The position numbers and the translations under genes are program-made. 13,073 nt of DNA from Chitinivibrionales bacterium (GTDB taxonomy: Bacteria; Fibrobacterota; Chitinivibrionia; Chitinivibrionales; WJKA01): assembly GCA_014729375.1 (NCBI GenBank), contig WJKA01000437.1, positions 1-13,073 of the forward strand. Direction: 5' to 3'. Below are positions 1 to 8,056 of the stretch, in pieces (position 1 is the first letter of the stretch; every line of letters starts with the position of its first letter). Under the pieces are notes generated by a model, which saw only the letters and a program-made list of their open reading frames with translations, did no database searches and was not told the DNA's origin.

Positions 1-3000
1 AGGTGTGTCCAGCCGCTTTTCTCTTTCTTTTCATAATTTTTTACGGCCCGTTTCGCTTCATCAATGCGGCCTTCACGAATAAGAATATGCGTAAATTCTC
101 TCAGCGCTTCATGCCGCCCCGGGTTTTTCTTCAGGATAAGCGACAGAAAATCCCGGGCTTCTTCATATTTACCGTCAATGGACAAAGCCCGGCTGAGCTT
201 CAGAATAACATCCTCATCATATCCGCCGAGTTCCCAGGCGGTCATGAACGCCTTCACCGATTGCTTGTAGTTTGCCTCAATAAGGTAGGCATCACCGAGC
301 TCGTGATAGCATTCTGCATGCCTGGCGTCGATTGAGATCGCCTTGCGGAGCAATTGCTTGGCTTTGACGGTCTGTCCGGCGCGTTTGTAAACAACACCGC
401 CCAGATAAAGGATTTCGACATCGCCGGTGGTCCCGGTGACGGCATTGTCGATTGCGGCAAGCGCGCTCTGGGTTTTGTTTTCAAGCGAAGCTGCATAGGC
501 ATAATGCGCCAGGTATTTCATGTTTTCGCTGTCGTATTTTCGCGCCAGATCGAAATGGCCCAGGGCGTCTTTTGTGTTGCCTTTCCGGAGCATGATCTTT
601 GCAAATTCAAAATGTGAGCGGGCATGCTTGCTGTTCTGCGCCAGTGCTATCCTGAGGTGTGTTTCGGCCATTTTGTCGTCATTGTTCTCGATATAGTATC
701 GCGCGAGATCAAAGTTGACCTCAAAATTGTCTTCGGCATACCCGAGAGCGGTTTTCAGGTTCTTCAACCGCTTTTTATCGTTACCCAGAGCTTCATAGCA
801 TGCGGCGAGCAACGTGTAGGTTTCAGGGTCGGATTTGTTGATTTTCACCGCCTCTTCAAATACTTCGATTGCCTCCGGCGCTTTGTTTGCGTCGAGAAGC
901 AACCCGCCGAGTTCAAGCCGGACGGCGAATGCTCGGTCATCAAGGGACGCCCATTTTCGAAGTATAGCTGTAAGGTCGGCATTGTCATTCTCATGCCGGT
1001 AGCATTTTGCAAGCAGCTTGATTACCCGGAGCGCATCGTTTCTGAGTGCATGTGCCTCTGAAAGCGGTTTGATCGCTTCGGCAACACGGTTCGTTTCATA
1101 ATAAGAAATGCCGAGCATCAAAAGGCTTTCATAGCTTTTCGGCATGTATTGTACCGCCATTTTCAGCGGCGTGATTGCTTTAATATACTGCTTACCGTCA
1201 AAGTAAATACTTCCAAGATGCCGCCAGGCCGCTGAATCCGCCGGTTCCATGGTAAGATAATGCTCATACCACTGGATGGCCTCGACGTTTTTGTCTTGAA
1301 AAGCAGAAACCCGGGCAAGCATTTTGAAAAGGGACGCGGGTGCCCGGGGAATCTCCACGGCATCGGCAAGAACATCTTCGGCTTTTTGCCAGTCCTTTGC
1401 AGCATAGTGAAGCGCGGCGAGCCGATGGTAATTTCTGATATCGCTTTCATACAAACCGATATTCCGGCGGTATCGTTCGATAGCTTCTTCAATGCGTTCC
1501 TGTTTTTCGTATAATTCGCCGAGATGGAATGCGTATTCCTGATGGTTTCCTTCATCGGAAAAACGAAGGTATTTTTCATACATCGAACAGGCGCTGCTCA
1601 GCTTCCCCGCCTTTTCATTTGCCAGTGCCGACAGTTCGACGGCGCGCACAAGTTCGGGATTGTTTTGCAGTGCTTTATCAAGCTCTTCAATTGCCGGAAC
1701 ATACCGGCCGGTTGCATAATACGACTCGGCGAGCATCATAATGACAATCTGGTCCGACGCCCATTTACCGTCAATGTTTTTGAGCAGCTCGATTACGCGG
1801 TCGTAATTTTTATCAGCATACTCGATACGGGCAAGCCTGGCATTGACTTCATAATCAACAAACCGTTTCTCCAGAAAAAGTGAGTAGGTGCGTTTCGCCT
1901 CTTCTTTCATTTTGTGTTTGTAATAGATATGCCCCGCTTTTGCCAGGAGTCCGTGGTATTCTTCATTGTTAAGGCCGAACGCCTTGACCCATGCATCGGC
2001 CGCAGCAGTGTCGTTATTGTTTTGCATATATGCATCGGCAAGCTTCAACCATGCATTTTCCCGCTCGGGCGCCTGTTTGATGCAATTCCGGAATGCATCA
2101 ATAGCGCTTGAATACAGTCCGAGCACCGAATAGCCGATGCCAAGCTGAAAATATATTTCCGCGTCGGCCTTTCCTCTGGAGTGCGCCTGCTTTATATATT
2201 TTTCGGCTTGTGATTTCTTTTTCAGGTGAAGGCTGGTGATTCCCAATCTGAATAGCGGGTCCGCATCCTGTACACCGAGCTGGATCAGTTTTAAATATTC
2301 GGTTTCGGCCTTACTCCAGTTTTTCTCGTCAAAATAAAGGTGCGCAATCTGGTTCTGGATATATGATTCGATTCCATGCAGTTCCCGTTCTTTGAGATAG
2401 TACTGGAGCGCTTTGGTTTTATCGTTTGCCTGAAGACGAGCATCGCCGAGGAGCCGGTTTACCGAAGGATATGTTGGATCTGATTCGTAAACCTGCTTGA
2501 GATAGGTGATTGCCTGTGATGGTGCATGTTTGGCGATATACAGCCGGGCCAGGGCGATCCTGCATGCATTTTTATCTTCGATAATCGGCATGGCCATGTT
2601 ATACATTTTGTAGGCTTCATCAAACCGCCCGGTGCGGGTATAGATATCACCAAGGGTCATCAGGACCCGGGAATCCTCCTGCTCTTTGTCAAAGCAGCGT
2701 TCAAGGTGCTTTCGCGCATTTGCCGTGTCTCCCAGAAGGTATTCCTGCAGGCCGAGTTCTTTCTGAAGTTTTGAATTGGTGGAAAAACGGGGCTCCACTT
2801 TTTTAAGCAGGTTTGCGGCCTTTGTTACGTTGCCCGCCTTCCGGTGTGCCAGTGCGGTTTTGTTGTGGATATCGAAATCATTTGGAAGTTTTTCCATGGC
2901 CATTTCGTATTGTTCTGCGGCGTTTTCGTATTCTTCGAGCTGCATGAACACATCACCAAGGGCGATTCTCGGCTGAGGGTCCCCGGGATCAAGCGCGGCC

Positions 3001-4157
3001 GCCTGTTTAAATGCGTTGATCGCGTCCCGGTACGTGGTCAGGATTTTCAGGCTGCGGCCCTTTTCGTAATACGCGCGGGCATTCTCCTTTGAGTTCTGTA
3101 TGGCTTTTTCGGCGTATTTCAGCGCAAGCCGGGGTTTTCCTTTTTCGTTATGGTATTTTGCAAAGAACAGCAGCGTCTCGGTCCGGCCTTTATCTATTTC
3201 GAGAATACGCCGATAGGTTTTCTCTGCCCCGACAAGCTTTCCCATCTCTTCCATGATCCGGGCTTTTTCCAGGAGAATGGGTACCGATCGCGGTGCGCGC
3301 CGCTCTCCCCGCGCGGCAATTTCTCCGGCCTCTTCAAGCTTGTTTGACAACCTCAGCGTGCGGGCGAACTCACTATACAAAGGAATGTAATCCGGAATTA
3401 TTTCGAAGAAACTGTGATATAATTCGGCGGCGCGCGAGTACCGGCCCGCAGCAGCATACGCCTGCGCACCGAGATAATAGGCGAATTCCATGCGGGAATC
3501 CTTATCGATAATCGCCCCGAATGCCTGCGCGGCCTGAAGGGGTTTATTTCTGCCGGAATATTTTGCAAGCATGATCGCTTCACCAAGCTCGGCGATATTT
3601 TTTGTTTCGGAACTCAACATGGAATACTGAAAGAAACGCTCGAGATTTTCGGGGATCGTAATCGAGAACCCCTCAAGTATCCGGATGGCGCACGTGTCAA
3701 GCTGTTTCCCGGCCTCTGCCAGTGGAAACGATCGCTCGACCGTGTTGACAATATTATTGGCCTGACTGGAAATTATCTCCGCATAATACTGCACGCCTTT
3801 CCCGCCGTCGGTTAATTCGTATTTCTGGGAAATAATATGAGTACAGCCAAGTGTGCCGGCAAGGGAATTGTAGTCTTTTTCTGTGATGCTTCTTTCGAAA
3901 TTTGCGTATGACGGCATCGTTGCAATCAAAGTTTCCGGTGGGACAGTCTCAATGCTCTGGACTGCTGAAAGGCGGAAATGAAGCAATTCAACGCAGAGAG
4001 CGGCAAACCAGCGATCACTCGAACTCTTGGCATAGGATACATCAACCGGTCGTCCGATACAAAGCCGAGCATCGGAGGCGGCGCCGCGCGGTGCTGAAAA
4101 CGCCGCAAGAAAGAGTATCGCACAGATAAGACCGCCGGAAAAGAATGTCCTTCTCAT
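1..4157 (-). CDS. Large exported TPR-repeat protein (C-terminus outside the window)
   Basis: A single open frame runs from an ATG at 4157-4155 to the left edge with no stop, giving at least 1385 residues. An AAAGG ribosome binding site lies about 10 bases upstream. The N-terminus looks like a signal peptide: MRRTFF, then a hydrophobic stretch (GLICAILFLAAFSA, residues 9-22), then small residues suited to cleavage near 26-28. No lipobox is visible. Residues about 30-170 form a non-repeat domain with alternating strand and helix character, reminiscent of TolB/FlgO/CsgG-type N-terminal domains; that is a weak inference. From about residue 185 onward the protein is tandem TPR-like units of about 34 residues (for example ALGDVFMQLEEYENAAEQYE and HLGSIYFDGKQYIKAITPLK), roughly 30 or more copies. 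TPR arrays are protein-binding scaffolds, so a periplasmic or outer-envelope assembly role is plausible. The partner and exact function are unknown. It is transcribed divergently from the xylulokinase operon. Confidence 0.9.
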   Translation of the reverse strand, partial: MRRTFFSGGLICAILFLAAFSAPRGAASDARLCIGRPVDVSYAKSSSDRWFAALCVELLHFRLSAVQSIETVPPETLIATMPSYANFERSITEKDYNSLAGTLGCTHIISQKYELTDGGKGVQYYAEIISSQANNIVNTVERSFPLAEAGKQLDTCAIRILEGFSITIPENLERFFQYSMLSSETKNIAELGEAIMLAKYSGRNKPLQAAQAFGAIIDKDSRMEFAYYLGAQAYAAAGRYSRAAELYHSFFEIIPDYIPLYSEFARTLRLSNKLEEAGEIAARGERRAPRSVPILLEKARIMEEMGKLVGAEKTYRRILEIDKGRTETLLFFAKYHNEKGKPRLALKYAEKAIQNSKENARAYYEKGRSLKILTTYRDAINAFKQAAALDPGDPQPRIALGDVFMQLEEYENAAEQYEMAMEKLPNDFDIHNKTALAHRKAGNVTKAANLLKKVEPRFSTNSKLQKELGLQEYLLGDTANARKHLERCFDKEQEDSRVLMTLGDIYTRTGRFDEAYKMYNMAMPIIEDKNACRIALARLYIAKHAPSQAITYLKQVYESDPTYPSVNRLLGDARLQANDKTKALQYYLKERELHGIESYIQNQIAHLYFDEKNWSKAETEYLKLIQLGVQDADPLFRLGITSLHLKKKSQAEKYIKQAHSRGKADAEIYFQLGIGYSVLGLYSSAIDAFRNCIKQAPERENAWLKLADAYMQNNNDTAAADAWVKAFGLNNEEYHGLLAKAGHIYYKHKMKEEAKRTYSLFLEKRFVDYEVNARLARIEYADKNYDRVIELLKNIDGKWASDQIVIMMLAESYYATGRYVPAIEELDKALQNNPELVRAVELSALANEKAGKLSSACSMYEKYLRFSDEGNHQEYAFHLGELYEKQERIEEAIERYRRNIGLYESDIRNYHRLAALHYAAKDWQKAEDVLADAVEIPRAPASLFKMLARVSAFQDKNVEAIQWYEHYLTMEPADSAAWRHLGSIYFDGKQYIKAITPLKMAVQYMPKSYESLLMLGISYYETNRVAEAIKPLSEAHALRNDALRVIKLLAKCYRHENDNADLTAILRKWASLDDRAFAVRLELGGLLLDANKAPEAIEVFEEAVKINKSDPETYTLLAACYEALGNDKKRLKNLKTALGYAEDNFEVNFDLARYYIENNDDKMAETHLRIALAQNSKHARSHFEFAKIMLRKGNTKDALGHFDLARKYDSENMKYLAHYAYAASLENKTQSALAAIDNAVTGTTGDVEILYLGGVVYKRAGQTVKAKQLLRKAISIDARHAECYHELGDAYLIEANYKQSVKAFMTAWELGGYDEDVILKLSRALSIDGKYEEARDFLSLILKKNPGRHEALREFTHILIREGRIDEAKRAVKNYEKKEKSGWTH

Positions 4158-4482
4158 AAACAGGATACCTTTACTAAAAAGAAATACTTGTAAAGCACCG
4201 GCAAAAGAACATACAGCAAAACACGGAAAAACGATATGCCCTGATCATCGAATCCCGGTTTCAAAAAGACAATAGTATCATATTAATTGTAAAAATACCA
4301 ATAAATTATCGAATAATTCAACACCAACGGATTACACCTGTAAGTATATCATCATTTCGCGCGGCATGCTAAGGATAATTCGCGTGCCGCGCCCTGAAAC
4401 TGCATGGCAAAAAGGCACGAACGTATTTTGTAAGACTGATAAAAATCATCAAAATCGGATTTACGTTACAAGGAGGAATGTT
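4158..4482. promoter_or_regulatory. Divergent intergenic region between the TPR gene and xylB
   Basis: This 325-base gap separates two divergent genes and should hold both promoters. The part from about 4250 to 4320 is very AT-rich. Weak candidates are TTGTAA (4287-4292) with AATAAT (4312-4317) on the plus strand, a poor 19-base spacing, and TTGGTA with TACTAT at 18 bases on the minus strand. Neither is convincing alone. The plus-strand leader of xylB contains the inverted repeat at 4359-4392 and a perfect AGGAGG at 4471-4476. I saw no ANTAR-type paired hexaloop hairpins, tRNA or small gene here. Confidence 0.5.
4359..4392 (+). repeat. 34-bp inverted repeat / hairpin in the xylB leader
   Basis: GCGCGGCATGC (4359-4369) and GCGTGCCGCGC (4382-4392) are reverse complements except for one G-T pair, giving an 11-bp stem around a 12-base loop. 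It sits 91 bases before the xylulokinase start and is much more GC-rich than its surroundings. No T-run follows, so it is not an ordinary intrinsic terminator. It could be a dimeric repressor operator or an RNA stem in the leader; the sequence does not decide which. Confidence 0.6.
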
Positions 4483-5979
4483 ATGTATTTGCTTGGATAT
4501 GATATCGGAAGTTCATCGATTAAAGCCACGCTGCTTGATGCTGAAACCGGGACGGTTGTCGGAAGTGCTATCTCGCCGGAAAAAGAGCTTGAGATTATTG
4601 CCGCGCAGCCCGGATGGGCCGAGCAGCACCCGGAAACATGGTGGGAGCACGTGAAAAAAGCTACTGCCGGAATCAAGAATGCAAGCGGCGCCGATCTTTC
4701 CGCGGTTTCAGCGATCGGGATTTCGTATCAGATGCACGGCCTGGTTGCGGTTGACAGCAACGGCACGCCCCTGAGGCCGTCAATAATCTGGTGCGATAGC
4801 CGCGCGGTGCCCTATGGAGAAAAAGCATTCGAGACACTGGGTACCAGGCGCTGCTTGGAGCATCTCCTTAATTCCCCGGGAAATTTTACCGCGTCAAAAC
4901 TCGCCTGGGTAAAAGAAAATGAACCCGAGATATTCGGCAGGATTCATAAAATTATGCTGCCGGGCGACTATATCGCCATGAAACTAACCGGGAAAATTAC
5001 CACGACCCCGTCGGGGCTCTCTGAAGGTATCATGTGGGATTTTACCAGCGGCGGGCCTGCAAAATTTCTGCTCGAACATTTCGGTTTCACGCCGGATATC
5101 CTTCCCGAGGTTGTTCCGACCTTTTCATCGCAGGGAGAACTAAGTGCAGACGCGGCCGCCGAGCTCGGGATCAAACCCGGAACTGTCGTAGCATACCGCG
5201 GAGGCGACCAGCCGAATAATGCACTCTCGCTTAATGTCCTGAATCCCGGAGAGGTCGCTACAACAGCAGGAACATCAGGCGTGGTATACGGGGTGGGCGA
5301 CAAACCCGAATACGATCCGCTGTCGCGGGTTAACACCTTTGTTCATGTCAATTACTCCAGAGAAAACCCGCGTTACGGAATCCTTCTGTGTCTCAACGGA
5401 ACCGGCATTCTTAACAGTTGGGCAAAACACAACTGCATGAGCAACGGCAGCGATGAAATGTCATACAAAGAGATGGACAAACTGGCCTCGCAGGCGCCGG
5501 TTGGTTCCGGCGGTCTGATGATTCTTCCCTACGGCAACGGCGCGGAGCGGACTCTCGGTAATCGGAATATCAACGCCTCAATTCATAATCTCGATTTCAA
5601 CCGCCATACCAGCAAGCACCTGCTTCGTGCAGTGCAGGAAGGTATCGTTTTTGCGCTCAATTACGGCCTTGAGATAATGCGCGAGATCGGCGTGGATGTC
5701 AAGACTGTCCGTGCAGGAAATGCAAACATGTTTCTCAGCCCGGTTTTCAGTGATGTTTTTGCCACGGTGACCAGGGCCGGAGTTGAGTTGTATGATACCG
5801 ACGGGGCGCAGGGGGCGGCCAGAGGCGCAGGAATCGGCGCTGGAATATATCCCGGCCCCAAAGACGCGTTCTCCGGCTTGAAAGCTATAAAAAGCGTTGA
5901 TCCTGATGAGACAAATATTCAGGCGTATGCCGACGCCTATGGGGCCTGGGCGGAAATGTTGAAAAAATATATCCATTAA
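4483..5979 (+). CDS. xylB: Xylulokinase (FGGY carbohydrate kinase family)
   Basis: The predicted 498-residue cytoplasmic kinase would phosphorylate D-xylulose to xylulose 5-phosphate with ATP, feeding xylose into the pentose phosphate pathway. The ATG at 4483 is chosen because AGGAGG lies 6 bases upstream; a longer in-frame extension runs through the leader hairpin and is unlikely to be coding. Visible FGGY marks are the N-terminal phosphate-binding loop YDIGSSSIK (residues 6-14), QMHG (83-86), WCDSRA (103-108), the putative catalytic Asp242 in RGGDQPNNA, the TAGTSG loop (261-266) and a C-terminal nucleotide-binding segment. That last segment reads AGNANMFLSPVF (411-422) where the E. coli enzyme has a GGGAKS-like sequence; I recall this variant from Bacteroidetes xylulokinases. 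Length is typical of the family. A related FGGY sugar specificity cannot be excluded. It is the first gene of a three-gene operon, with 5 bases to the next gene. No xylose isomerase or transporter lies in the window. Confidence 0.9.
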   Translation: MYLLGYDIGSSSIKATLLDAETGTVVGSAISPEKELEIIAAQPGWAEQHPETWWEHVKKATAGIKNASGADLSAVSAIGISYQMHGLVAVDSNGTPLRPSIIWCDSRAVPYGEKAFETLGTRRCLEHLLNSPGNFTASKLAWVKENEPEIFGRIHKIMLPGDYIAMKLTGKITTTPSGLSEGIMWDFTSGGPAKFLLEHFGFTPDILPEVVPTFSSQGELSADAAAELGIKPGTVVAYRGGDQPNNALSLNVLNPGEVATTAGTSGVVYGVGDKPEYDPLSRVNTFVHVNYSRENPRYGILLCLNGTGILNSWAKHNCMSNGSDEMSYKEMDKLASQAPVGSGGLMILPYGNGAERTLGNRNINASIHNLDFNRHTSKHLLRAVQEGIVFALNYGLEIMREIGVDVKTVRAGNANMFLSPVFSDVFATVTRAGVELYDTDGAQGAARGAGIGAGIYPGPKDAFSGLKAIKSVDPDETNIQAYADAYGAWAEMLKKYIH

Positions 5980-5984
5980 CCGGC

Positions 5985-6710
5985 ATGGTATTTATGGATA
6001 CGGCAACCAGAAAAAAACAATCATCCCGGTTCCTTGACGGTATTGCTGAAATAGGCAGGGCGGTCATGGAAAAACAGTATATCGAAGATGTTCTTGCGTT
6101 GATCGTTTCGGTTACCGCCAAAGTTACCGGATCGAAAATCTGCTCGATACTGCTCCTTGACCGGAAGAATCAGGAGCTGGTCCTGCGTGCATGTCATTCC
6201 GACTCGGGAAGCTATAATCAGAAATCGAATACCCCGCTTGGAAAAGGCATCGCCGGAAGAGTTGCGCTTACCAATAAGCCTCTCAAAGTGCGTGATGTCA
6301 GGGAAGATTCCCGATTTATAAACAAGCGTATCGCCGTGGATGACGGACTTGTTTCGCTGCTGTCGGTTCCCATGAGTTTTGAAGGTGAAGTTATCGGGGT
6401 TATCAACTGCTATACCCCGGAAGAATACGACTTTGCGGAAGAGGACCAGCAGATGCTCACTACGGTTGCGTCACAGGCGGCAGTAATTCTGCACAATACC
6501 GAACTGCGGATCATGAAAGAAATTGTCGAACAGGAACTCCAAGAGCGCAAGGCAATAGAGCGGGCAAAAGAAATCATTGCAGATAAAAACAGAATAACGC
6601 CGGGCAAAGCATACGAAATGATGCGAAAACACAGCATGAACACAAGGACCTCCATGGCAAAATTGGCAGAATCGATAATAGTATCCACTGGAATAGGAGA
6701 AAACAGGTAG
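5985..6710 (+). CDS. GAF-ANTAR domain transcription antitermination regulator
   Basis: A 241-residue protein with two recognisable parts. Residues about 20-172 are a GAF sensor domain (core KICSILLLDRKNQELVLRAC, then GKGIAGRVALTNKPLKVRDV, then SVPMSFEGEVIGVINCY). After a short charged helix, residues about 183-236 match the three-helix ANTAR domain: LQERKAIERAKEIIADKNRI, then an Ala-Tyr (209-210) and the SM...A.LAESII pattern. ANTAR proteins bind paired hexaloop RNA hairpins and prevent terminator formation. There is no receiver domain or kinase, so control is probably through a ligand or redox state sensed by GAF. The start could be ATG 5985 or ATG 5994. Neither has a good ribosome binding site, so translational coupling to xylB (5-base gap) is likely. 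The likely target is the paired-hairpin leader of gdhA at 7974-8056, about 1.3 kb downstream. The effector is unknown. Confidence 0.88.
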   Translation: MVFMDTATRKKQSSRFLDGIAEIGRAVMEKQYIEDVLALIVSVTAKVTGSKICSILLLDRKNQELVLRACHSDSGSYNQKSNTPLGKGIAGRVALTNKPLKVRDVREDSRFINKRIAVDDGLVSLLSVPMSFEGEVIGVINCYTPEEYDFAEEDQQMLTTVASQAAVILHNTELRIMKEIVEQELQERKAIERAKEIIADKNRITPGKAYEMMRKHSMNTRTSMAKLAESIIVSTGIGENR

Positions 6711-6713
6711 CGT

Positions 6714-7928
6714 ATGAAAAAGAGTGGAAAGAAACGGATTGAGCTTTTTGACGGTTTTTCAACACGCAGCATTCATGCCGGTGAAGAGCGGAACCGGTAT
6801 GCCGATTCGCTGACAACGCCTATTGTACAAACGTCAACCTACACGTTTAAAGACAGCAGGGAAATCAAAGAGTTTACGTCAAAAAAGAAAGATCGTTTTG
6901 AATACGGGCGATACGGAAATCCGACCGAAAAAGTCGCGCAACAGCGACTTGCCGATCTTGAGGGCGCCGAAGACTGCCTGATTTTTTCTTCGGGAATGAG
7001 CGCAATAACGACAACCATCCTTGCACTTATCCGGACCGGCGACCATATCATTATCACCGACGATGCGTATAAAAAAACACTGGAATTCTGCAATGCCTAT
7101 CTGGCGCGGTTCGGTGTGGAGTGTACGGTTGTTCCTTTTGGCGATTATGCGCTGCTTGAGCATTCTATACAGAAAAACACCCGGTTTATTATCTCCGAGT
7201 CGCCTACGAATCCGTATCTGAATATCTTTGATCTGGAAAAACTGAAAAAAATTGCCAGAAAGCGTGATGTACTCACCATAATCGACAGCACGTTTGCAAC
7301 ACCGTATAACCAGCGTCCCATAGATTTCGGAGTGGATCTGGTCATGCAGAGTTGCACGAAATATCTGGCCGGCCATAATGATATTCTTGCCGGTTCAATT
7401 GCCGGCCGGAATGAATTGGTCGAGGAGGTACGCAAGATGCATAAAGGGATGGGGGGCCTGATCGACCCGCACTGCTGCTACCTGCTTCTTCGCGGCCTGA
7501 AGACATTTCCGCTCAGGATTGAACGCCAGAACGAGAGTGCAATGGCAATTGCTCGTTTTCTTGAAAAGCATCCGATGATTCGAAAAGTATATTATCCGGG
7601 ACTCAAGTCCCACTGTCACCACACAATTGCCCGGAAACAGATGAGAGGATACGGAGGAGTTGTTACGTTTGAAATGGATGGGACGCTCAAGACAGCAAAC
7701 TGGTTCCTGGATGCTCTTCAGTTGCTCTACATCGCGCCCAGTCTCGGCGGAGTCGAAAGTCTTATAACGCATCCGGCCACCGTGAGCTACTACGATTACA
7801 GCCGCAAGGAGCGATACAGCCTTGGAATCACCGACACGCTTATCAGGCTTGCGGCCGGTGTCGAGGACTGCGACGATATTATCAATGATCTCCGGCAGGC
7901 GCTGGATTATTGCAAATCGCGCAGATAG
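6714..7928 (+). CDS. Cystathionine gamma-synthase-like PLP enzyme (Cys/Met metabolism family)
   Basis: A 404-residue cytoplasmic PLP-dependent enzyme of the trans-sulfuration family. Visible motifs are YGRYGNPT (residues 64-71, PLP phosphate contact), SSGMSA (92-97), DDAYKKT (116-122, ring-stacking Tyr119), the PLP-nitrogen Asp191 in IIDSTFATP, the Schiff-base Lys216 in SCTKYLAGHND, and the C-terminal substrate-carboxylate region SLGGVESL...HPA and LIRLAAGVED. DDAYKKT instead of the commoner DxxYGGT, with APSLGGVES and a YYPGL.SH..H stretch, recalls plant-type cystathionine gamma-synthases. The expected reaction is therefore cystathionine from an activated homoserine plus cysteine. Gamma-lyase, beta-lyase or O-acylhomoserine sulfhydrylase activity cannot be separated by eye. 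It starts 3 bases after the GAF-ANTAR stop, with AGGAG at 6695-6699 inside that gene, so the genes are co-transcribed. A terminator-bearing leader follows it. Confidence 0.85.
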   Translation: MKKSGKKRIELFDGFSTRSIHAGEERNRYADSLTTPIVQTSTYTFKDSREIKEFTSKKKDRFEYGRYGNPTEKVAQQRLADLEGAEDCLIFSSGMSAITTTILALIRTGDHIIITDDAYKKTLEFCNAYLARFGVECTVVPFGDYALLEHSIQKNTRFIISESPTNPYLNIFDLEKLKKIARKRDVLTIIDSTFATPYNQRPIDFGVDLVMQSCTKYLAGHNDILAGSIAGRNELVEEVRKMHKGMGGLIDPHCCYLLLRGLKTFPLRIERQNESAMAIARFLEKHPMIRKVYYPGLKSHCHHTIARKQMRGYGGVVTFEMDGTLKTANWFLDALQLLYIAPSLGGVESLITHPATVSYYDYSRKERYSLGITDTLIRLAAGVEDCDDIINDLRQALDYCKSRR

Positions 7929-7936
7929 CGCATCTG

Positions 7937-7965
7937 TTGACTATTTGCAGCGTGTAATTTATCTT
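7937..7965 (+). promoter_or_regulatory. Candidate sigma-70 promoter for the gdhA leader RNA
   Basis: TTGACT (7937-7942) and TATCTT (7960-7965) are separated by exactly 17 bases and lie just after the stop codon of the upstream gene. Transcription would begin around 7971-7973, immediately before the first hairpin of the leader, so the whole RNA switch would be at the 5' end of the transcript. The -35 is 5/6 and the -10 is 4/6 to consensus. An alternative or additional -10-like TACAAT lies at 8076-8081, after the terminator, but without a good -35. Confidence 0.5.
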
Positions 7966-7973
7966 TAACAAGC

Positions 7974-8020
7974 TTGCAGAACAGCGCCGTTCTGCGGAAA
8001 ATGTGTATCAAAGAGGATGC
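7974..8020 (+). promoter_or_regulatory. ANTAR-target RNA: paired hexaloop hairpins in the gdhA leader
   Basis: Hairpin P1 pairs GCAGAAC (7976-7982) with GTTCTGC (7989-7995), seven Watson-Crick pairs extendable by two G-U pairs, closing the hexaloop AGCGCC (7983-7988). Nine bases later, hairpin P2 pairs GTATC (8005-8009) with GATGC (8016-8020), including one G-U pair, closing the hexaloop AAAGAG (8010-8015). Both loops have A at position 1 and G at position 4, the conserved residues of the RNA motif recognised by ANTAR proteins. The 3' arm of P2 shares 8019-8020 with the base of the terminator, so P2 and the terminator cannot both be fully formed. The predicted effect is that GAF-ANTAR protein bound to P1-P2 prevents termination and allows gdhA transcription. 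The structure is read directly from sequence; the binding is inferred. Confidence 0.82.
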
Positions 8021-8056
8021 CCAGCTTCGTGTACGCACGAGGTGCGGGCTTTTTTT
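8019..8056 (+). terminator. Rho-independent terminator / attenuator before gdhA
   Basis: GCCC (8019-8022) pairs with GGGC (8046-8049). The inner stem CTTCGTG (8025-8031) pairs with CACGAGG (8036-8042) around loop TACG, and seven Ts follow (8050-8056). It lies 46 bases before the gdhA start and downstream of the gdhA promoter candidate, as expected for an attenuator. It could also simply end transcripts of the xylB operon. After read-through, GGTGCGG (8041-8047) could instead pair with CCGCACC (8061-8067). Confidence 0.85.

Noticed and set aside
624..1061. Plus-strand open frame of 145 codons and several similar ones within 1-4157.
   Set aside because: All lie opposite the continuous TPR reading frame and show no domain-like sequence, so they are shadow frames.
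4429..4470. TGTAA...TTACA inverted arms just before the xylB ribosome binding site, considered as a LacI-type operator or a leader hairpin.
   Set aside because: The arms are only 5 bp and 32 bases apart in AT-rich sequence, which is easily chance.
5578..5976. Minus-strand frame of 132 codons inside xylB.
   Set aside because: It is antisense to well-conserved kinase motifs and has no domain or start signal of its own.
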